Of a stretch of 64,000 nt of DNA, positions 59,465 to 64,000 are shown piece after piece; the first letter of the stretch is position 1; each line of letters opens with the position of its first letter. Position numbers and translations under genes: made by a program. This DNA comes from Alloyangia pacifica. GTDB taxonomy: Bacteria > Pseudomonadota > Alphaproteobacteria > Rhodobacterales > Rhodobacteraceae. The stretch is from the NCBI RefSeq assembly GCF_900116195.1, contig NZ_FOZW01000007.1:275310-339309 (forward strand), in the 5' to 3' direction. The notes beneath the pieces are model-generated. The model was not told where the DNA came from and did not search any database. It worked only from the letters and a program-made list of their open reading frames with translations.

Positions 59465-60124
59465 ATGATTGAGTTCGATATGGTCAGCAAGTCCTTCTGG
59501 ACTGGGGAGCGCCGTAAGGTGATCCTTGATCGCGTGTCCTTCCAGGTCACGGTCGGCGAGAGCATTGGCATCCTGGCCCCGAACGGCACCGGCAAGACAA
59601 CCCTGATCCGCATGATGGCGGGGCTGGAAAAACCCGACGAGGGCGAAATTCGCCGGACTTCGCGCGTGTCTTTCCCGCTGGGCTTCATGGGCGGCGTGGT
59701 GTCGAAGATTTCCGCGCGGGAGAATGCCCGGTTCATCGCGCGGATGTACGGCCTCGATCCCGAGTACGTCGAGGCCTTCTGCCGCTGGCTCTGCGGGCTG
59801 GGCGAATACTTCGACCAGCCGATCGGCACCTATTCGTCGGGGATGAAGGCGCGGTTCACCTTCTCGCTGATGCTGGCACTGGATTTCGACATCTACCTCA
59901 TCGACGAGGGGATGCCGAGTTCGACCGACGTCGAGTTCAATCGCAAGGCCGGAGAAATCCTTGCCGAGCGACTGCGTACCACCACGATCGTGATCGTCTC
60001 CCACCAGCCGGCGATCCTGGAAAAGTTTGCGAGTAAGGCAGCGGTCCTGATGGACGGAAAGCTGCACCAGTTTGATACCTTGGAAGAAGCGAAACGGCTC
60101 TATGATTACGAAACCCAAGGCTAA
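59465..60124 (+). CDS. Polysaccharide export ABC ATPase (KpsT-like)
   Basis: A 219-aa ATPase of the capsular/O-antigen exporter type. Walker A is GILAPNGTGKTTL, the signature YSSGMKARFTFSLML and the Walker B core DIYLIDEGMPS, all typical of KpsT rather than importers. It powers export of a polysaccharide across the inner membrane. The partner permease KpsM is not adjacent. Its 3' end overlaps the KpsE-like gene by 23 bp. The 204-bp gap upstream is AT-richer than its surroundings and probably holds the promoter. Confidence 0.9.
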   Translation: MIEFDMVSKSFWTGERRKVILDRVSFQVTVGESIGILAPNGTGKTTLIRMMAGLEKPDEGEIRRTSRVSFPLGFMGGVVSKISARENARFIARMYGLDPEYVEAFCRWLCGLGEYFDQPIGTYSSGMKARFTFSLMLALDFDIYLIDEGMPSSTDVEFNRKAGEILAERLRTTTIVIVSHQPAILEKFASKAAVLMDGKLHQFDTLEEAKRLYDYETQG

Positions 60125-61748
60125 GAAGTTCCGTATCCGCCGCCCTGAGCCGGGGCAGGTCCCGCCCGCATCGCCGCAGGCGGAGGTGCCGCTGCGCGCC
60201 GCCCCTGCCGCGGTTGAAGCGCCCACGTCCCCGCCCGCCGCCGAAGCCGCCGCCAGCCCGAAAGCCGGGAGCACCGATCTCGACGCCATTCGTGCCGAGG
60301 GGCTCACCGGTCGCCAGCTTCGGCTGGCCCGCCGGGTGGCGCAGAAGCACGGCTTCGAGCCGGCCTCTGATTACGACGCGGTGCGCATGCTGCGGGCGCA
60401 GGGAATCGATCCGTTCCAGCGCAGCTCGATGCTTGAGCTGGTGGTGCCCGAGACCGCCAGCGGCGCGGGTGGATCCGGCGATGGCGGTGGGAAGGGTCCC
60501 GAGGCCGGGCTGCCCGTGCCGCATTCCGAGGGCAAGGGCCTGCCGCAGCCGGTGGCGCCGAGGACCCAGCTGCCCTCGACCCAGACCGTCAGCCCGGCCG
60601 AGCGCCGCGCCGCGGAGATCACCCGGATCCAGCAGGAGCTGGCCAAGCGCCGCCGCAAGAAGCAGATGATGCTGCTGACCCGGCTGGCCTTCTTCGTGAT
60701 GCTGCCGACGATCCTCGCGGGCTACTATTTCTACGTGGTGGCCACGCCGATGTACGCCACCAAGTCCGAGTTCCTGATCCTCAAGGCAGAGAACTCCGCC
60801 TCCTCCATGGGCAGCCTGTTCTCGGGCACGCAGTTCGCCACCAATCAGGATGCGATCGCAGTGCAGAGCTACCTGATGTCGAAGGACGCGATGCTGCGGC
60901 TCGACCGCGACGAGGGCTTCAAGGCGCATTACCAGCAGGATTGGATCGACCCCCTGCAGAGGCTCGACGTGGGTGCCTCGAACGAAGAAGCCTACGGTAT
61001 CTACAAGCGCAACATCGAGATCGGCTACGACCCCACCGAGGGCGTGGTGAAGATGGAGGTGCAGGCCGCCGACCCCGAGACCGCCGCGCGCTTCAGCCGG
61101 GCGCTGATCGGCTATGCCGAGACACGGGTCGACAACCTGTCGCTGCGCAAGCGTTCGAACGCGGTGACGGATGCCGAAGTGGGCCTCGAAGAGGCGGAGG
61201 TCGAGCGTCAGAACGCACAGGAGAAGCTGGTGCGTCTGCAGCAGCAGGGCTCGGTGATCGACCCCGAGGGCCGCATCGCCTCGCTGCGCACCCAGGTCAG
61301 CAACGTCGAGGTGCAGCTGCAGGAAAAGCGCCTGACCCTGCAGGCGCTGCTCGACAACGCCCGGCCCAACAGCAGCCGGGTCGAGGGCGCGCGCGGCGAC
61401 GTGCGGCGGCTCGAGGCGCTTCTGGAGGACCTGAACGCCGAGATGACCAGCGCCACCACCGGAGAGGATTCCCTTGCCGAGAAGGCGGTGCAGATCCAGC
61501 TCGCACAGGCGGATCTCGCCACCCGCGACCTGATGCTGCAGACCGCGCTGGAGCGGCTCGAACAGGCGCGGCGTGATGCCGAGAGCCAGGCGCGCTATCT
61601 GACCACCTCGGTCGAGCCGGTGGCCTCGCAGGATGCGAGTTACCCGCGCAGCTTCGAGAACACGATTCTGGCCTTCCTGATCCTGTCGGGCATCTACCTG
61701 ATGATCTCGCTGACCGCGTCGATCCTGCGCGAGCAGGTGTCGAGTTGA
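60102..61748 (+). CDS. Polysaccharide export inner-membrane protein (KpsE-like)
   Basis: A 548-aa PCP-type protein. A long cytosolic N-terminal region (about 185 residues, Pro/Ala/Gly-rich, with a helical middle) precedes helix 1 (LTRLAFFVMLPTILAGYYFY). A periplasmic domain with coiled coils (about residues 345-500; EEAEVERQNAQEKLVRLQQQ) follows, and helix 2 lies near the C-terminus. KpsE links the ABC exporter to the outer-membrane channel KpsD. The ATG at 60102 overlaps kpsT. The N-terminal extension is unusual for KpsE. Confidence 0.87.
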   Translation: MITKPKAKKFRIRRPEPGQVPPASPQAEVPLRAAPAAVEAPTSPPAAEAAASPKAGSTDLDAIRAEGLTGRQLRLARRVAQKHGFEPASDYDAVRMLRAQGIDPFQRSSMLELVVPETASGAGGSGDGGGKGPEAGLPVPHSEGKGLPQPVAPRTQLPSTQTVSPAERRAAEITRIQQELAKRRRKKQMMLLTRLAFFVMLPTILAGYYFYVVATPMYATKSEFLILKAENSASSMGSLFSGTQFATNQDAIAVQSYLMSKDAMLRLDRDEGFKAHYQQDWIDPLQRLDVGASNEEAYGIYKRNIEIGYDPTEGVVKMEVQAADPETAARFSRALIGYAETRVDNLSLRKRSNAVTDAEVGLEEAEVERQNAQEKLVRLQQQGSVIDPEGRIASLRTQVSNVEVQLQEKRLTLQALLDNARPNSSRVEGARGDVRRLEALLEDLNAEMTSATTGEDSLAEKAVQIQLAQADLATRDLMLQTALERLEQARRDAESQARYLTTSVEPVASQDASYPRSFENTILAFLILSGIYLMISLTASILREQVSS

Positions 61749-61848
61749 TCCCCGGCTGATCTCGGGCTGATCTCGGGCACCCGCGCCCCGCGTGCGGCTG
61801 CCCGGAGGGGGAATGCCGGGATGCCGGATACCCTGCTGCCGCAAAAGA

Positions 61849-61875
61849 AAACGCCCGGCCAATGGCCGGGCGTTT
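61849..61875. terminator. Bidirectional terminator
   Basis: The perfect 12-bp stem AAACGCCCGGCC/GGCCGGGCGTTT has the loop AAT, with A-rich sequence on the left. It serves the convergent kpsE-like and FMN reductase genes. Confidence 0.85.
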
Positions 61876-61902
61876 CCGCGTTCGATGCGTGGGGATACGC
61901 GA

Positions 61903-62478
61903 TCAGGCGGCCTGGGCGCGCGAGGGCTTCAGCGCTTCACCCCAGACGGCCAGCTCGTTGAACATGCCTTTCAGGCCGTCGACGACCGGCTGCTCGGGGC
62001 GCAGCACGCCATCCTCGCCGATGAAGTTGAACACGAAGGGAACCGGCACCGATTGCGGCAGCGCCATGACGTTCATGTTGACCAGCAGCTGGCGCAGCTC
62101 CTGCGCAGCGCGCATGCCGCCCGAGACGCCGCCGTAGCTGACCACGGCCGCGACCTTGCGCTCCCATTCCACGGCGAGCGCCTGTATGGCGTTGACCAGC
62201 GCAGCGGAGGGGAAGCTGTTGTATTCCGGGGTCAGGAAGACGAAGGCATCGGCCTCGGCGATCTTCGCGGCCCACTTCTTGGTGTGCTCGTGCTCATAGG
62301 CCTGGGCGCGCGGGTGGCCGGCCTCGTCGAGTAGCGGCAGGTTGATTTCCTTGAGGTCGACGACTTCGACGTCGAAGCCATTCTGCTGCTTGGCGATCTC
62401 TTCGACCCATTTGCCGACGATCGGAACGATGCGGCCGGGGCGGGTGGAACCGAGGATGATTTTCACTTTGAGAGACAT
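61903..62478 (-). CDS. NADPH-dependent FMN reductase
   Basis: A 191-aa flavodoxin-like reductase. The FMN phosphate loop is ILGSTRPGRIVP, and LTPEYNSFPSAALVNAI and SYGGVSGGMRAAQEL follow, as in ChrR/SsuE-like azo- and quinone reductases. It probably reduces quinones or flavins in the cytosol. It is divergent from the glutaredoxin-MauE gene across a 205-bp gap with a GTGCAC repeat, so the pair may share redox regulation. Confidence 0.92.
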   Translation of the reverse strand: MSLKVKIILGSTRPGRIVPIVGKWVEEIAKQQNGFDVEVVDLKEINLPLLDEAGHPRAQAYEHEHTKKWAAKIAEADAFVFLTPEYNSFPSAALVNAIQALAVEWERKVAAVVSYGGVSGGMRAAQELRQLLVNMNVMALPQSVPVPFVFNFIGEDGVLRPEQPVVDGLKGMFNELAVWGEALKPSRAQAA

Positions 62479-62597
62479 GGGTGGTATCCTTGTGCGTTCA
62501 TGAGGGAGTGAGCGGCCGGGGAGGGAAGTGGCCGTGCCTTGCGCCTATACCTACGCTCGATTGCCGGCGGGACAATTCGCCCGAACGCACAGTCCGG

Positions 62598-62611
62598 GTG
62601 CACTGGTGCAC
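62598..62611. promoter_or_regulatory. GTGCAC-TG-GTGCAC dyad between divergent redox genes
   Basis: Two GTGCAC hexamers, each self-palindromic, are separated by 2 bp. The dyad lies in the gap between the FMN reductase and glutaredoxin-MauE genes. It is a possible operator; its regulator is unknown. Confidence 0.35.
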
Positions 62612-62683
62612 GGGGGCGGGCGGGCACCAATGAAACAAGCGGCTGGCCCGGGCGTTGAGATGGGACCCAGCCGGAGATTTCCC

Positions 62684-63436
62684 ATGCCGAAGGACGAGAC
62701 ACGTCACGCCGAGCTCTACCGTATGGTCATGCCCAAGCACCTATGCCCCTGGGGTCTGAAGACCAAGGACCTGCTGGAGCGTGAGGGCTTCGTTGTCGAT
62801 GACCACCCGTTGCGCAGCAAGGAGGAGACCGAGGCATTCCAGCGCGCGCGGGATGTGAAGACCACGCCGCAGGTCTTCATCGGCGGGACGCGGATCGGCG
62901 GCTACGAGGATGTCCGCAGGCACTTCGGCAAGCCTGTGCGCGATCCCGAAGCCACCTCATATCGCCCGGTGGTCGCGATTTTCGCCGTTGCCTTCCTCAT
63001 GGCGCTGGGGCTGAGCTGGCTGGTGCTGGGCACGGTGGTTTCCTGGCAGGTGCTCGCGTGGTTCATCGCCTTCGGCATGGTGCTGCTGGGCCTGCAGAAG
63101 TTGCAGGACATCGAGAGCTTTCAGACCATGTTCCTCAACTACGACCTGCTGGCGCAGCGGCAGGTGCGCTACGGCTATGTCTATCCCTTCGCCGAGACCG
63201 GCGCGGGCCTGTTGATGCTGGCCGGGGTGCTGACATGGCTCGCCGCACCGGTGGCGCTGGTGATCGGCACGATCGGCGCGGTTTCGGTGATCAAGGCGGT
63301 CTACCTCGACAAGCGCGAGCTGAAATGTGCCTGCGTGGGAGGTGGCAGCAATGTGCCGCTGGGCTTCGTGTCGCTGACCGAGAACCTCGCGATGATCGCC
63401 ATGGGCCTGTGGATGCTGGTCAGGCCGCTGGTCTGA
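62684..63436 (+). CDS. Glutaredoxin-MauE/DoxX membrane fusion protein
   Basis: A 250-aa protein. Residues 1-90 form a glutaredoxin domain with a CPWG active site (monothiol-like second position) and the cis-Pro segment [15 protein letters not shown]. Residues about 98-250 have four membrane helices of the MauE/DoxX type and end with [22 protein letters not shown], a Cys pair expected in MauE. The two parts likely pass reducing power across the inner membrane. The ATG at 62684 fits the glutaredoxin start. Confidence 0.85.
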   Translation: MPKDETRHAELYRMVMPKHLCPWGLKTKDLLEREGFVVDDHPLRSKEETEAFQRARDVKTTPQVFIGGTRIGGYEDVRRHFGKPVRDPEATSYRPVVAIFAVAFLMALGLSWLVLGTVVSWQVLAWFIAFGMVLLGLQKLQDIESFQTMFLNYDLLAQRQVRYGYVYPFAETGAGLLMLAGVLTWLAAPVALVIGTIGAVSVIKAVYLDKRELKCACVGGGSNVPLGFVSLTENLAMIAMGLWMLVRPLV

Positions 63437-63455
63437 AAACGATATCTTGAAAGCA

Positions 63456-63482
63456 AAAGGCCCGCCGGTTTGGCGGGCCTTT
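63456..63482. terminator. Bidirectional terminator
   Basis: The 11-bp stem AAAGGCCCGCC/GGCGGGCCTTT has a 5-nt loop, flanked by A-rich and TTCGATATTT sequence. It serves the convergent glutaredoxin-MauE and etfA genes. Confidence 0.85.
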
Positions 63483-63502
63483 CGATATTTGGGTGGTGCG
63501 GC

Positions 63503-64000
63503 TCAGACCTTGTCGGTGAGTTCCGGCACGGCCTCGAAGAGGTCGGCGACGAGGCCGAAGTCGGCGACCTGGAAGATCGGCGCCTCCTCGTCCTTGTTGA
63601 TCGCGACGATCACCTTGGAGTCCTTCATGCCCGCGAGGTGCTGGATGGCGCCCGAGATTCCGACGGCAACGTAGAGGTCCGGTGCCACGACCTTGCCGGT
63701 CTGGCCGACCTGCCAGTCGTTCGGCGCAAAGCCCGAATCCACCGCGGCGCGCGAGGCGCCCACTGCGGCGCCGAGCTTGTCGGCGAGCTTCTCGATCAGC
63801 GCGAAATCCTCTTCCGAGCCGACGCCGCGGCCGCCCGAGACGACGATCTTCGCCGAGGTCAGTTCCGGACGATCGCTCTCGGCCATCTTGTCCTCGACCC
63901 ATTCCGACAGGGCCGGGTTCTCGCCCGCGCCGATGGTTTCGACCGGGGCCGAACCGGTGGAGGCGGCGGCTTCGAAGGTGGAGGTCCGGAAGGTGATAAC
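63503..64000 (-). CDS. etfA: Electron transfer flavoprotein alpha subunit (5' end beyond window)
   Basis: The C-terminal 165 residues of EtfA, which passes electrons from acyl-CoA dehydrogenases to ETF-ubiquinone oxidoreductase. The FAD-binding domain is clear: [37 protein letters not shown] and [17 protein letters not shown]. Reading continues through [13 protein letters not shown] to the right edge without a stop, so the gene starts outside. Often etfA sits beside hbdA in this group; here hbdA is 26 kb away. Confidence 0.95.
   Translation of the reverse strand, partial: VITFRTSTFEAAASTGSAPVETIGAGENPALSEWVEDKMAESDRPELTSAKIVVSGGRGVGSEEDFALIEKLADKLGAAVGASRAAVDSGFAPNDWQVGQTGKVVAPDLYVAVGISGAIQHLAGMKDSKVIVAINKDEEAPIFQVADFGLVADLFEAVPELTDKV

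Noticed and set aside
59261..60307. A long in-frame extension upstream of the uracil-DNA glycosylase gene
   Set aside because: It is antisense to the KpsT-like gene and has no recognisable domain.

Overview
The window is GC-rich (roughly two thirds G+C), densely coded chromosomal DNA from an alphaproteobacterium, most probably a marine Rhodobacterales (Roseobacter-type) species. Supporting signs are the ChvI-ChvG-HprK-RapZ-EIIA-HPr operon divergent from pckA, the leuS-lptE-holA and ftsK-lolA blocks, a Rhodobacter-type porin, DUF1244, DUF3576 and DUF6473 proteins, a phasin with 3-hydroxybutyryl-CoA metabolism, and a GGGGG/CCCCC-rich intergenic repeat family. I see no phage, insertion sequence, CRISPR array, rRNA or tRNA. 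Almost every gene belongs to a recognisable family and looks intact; ftsK (left edge) and etfA (right edge) are cut by the window.

Layout. 1-9 kb: ftsK (partial), lolA, a lytic transglycosylase lipoprotein, hspQ, then a leftward overlapping set ribF-ycgN-ltaE with a MocR-type regulator. 9-21 kb: yggS coupled to a TPR-sulfotransferase, a porin, a DUF3576 lipoprotein, a glycosyltransferase, leuS-lptE-holA, YrhK-like, pheS, rpmI-rplT. 21-26 kb: a globin-coupled-type soluble chemoreceptor, pyk, an N-formylglutamate amidohydrolase and DUF1244. 25.6-34.5 kb: a probable polyamine/amine locus (Rieske oxygenase, GST, LuxR regulator, ABC transporter potABCD-like, carbon-nitrogen hydrolase, class III aminotransferase). 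34.6-38.3 kb: phasin, DUF6473, hbdA, acyltransferase. 38.3-45.4 kb: the ChvIG/PTS-Ntr-like regulatory operon, divergent pckA and a DUF3859 protein. 45.8-50.4 kb: YbjN, lactate dehydrogenase, purE-purK, a lone phnM. 50.5-57.9 kb: Nudix, a peptide-type ABC transporter without a binding protein, aldehyde dehydrogenase, SDR and a DmpA/NylC-type peptidase. 57.9-64 kb: SseB-like, uracil-DNA glycosylase, KpsT/KpsE polysaccharide-export genes, FMN reductase, a glutaredoxin-MauE fusion, and the 3' part of etfA.

The items most worth a second look are mostly non-coding. They are: a perfect GGGGGTAT/ATACCCCC operator plus an in-phase half-site between the LuxR gene and the ABC operon; three GAGACA boxes at exactly 20-bp spacing before the P1 peptidase; twin 16-bp palindromes at both ends of the GST gene; a cluster of six GANTC sites with DnaA-box-like sequences in the largest gene-free gap; a strong terminator hidden inside the signal-peptide codons of the gene after pckA; and a dispersed intergenic repeat, one copy of which is translated as the N-terminus of an ABC ATPase. 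The chemoreceptor also appears to lack the expected haem-ligand histidine.

No entirely new multi-gene system is evident. The amine locus and the peptide-transporter locus are the best candidates for unassigned pathways.
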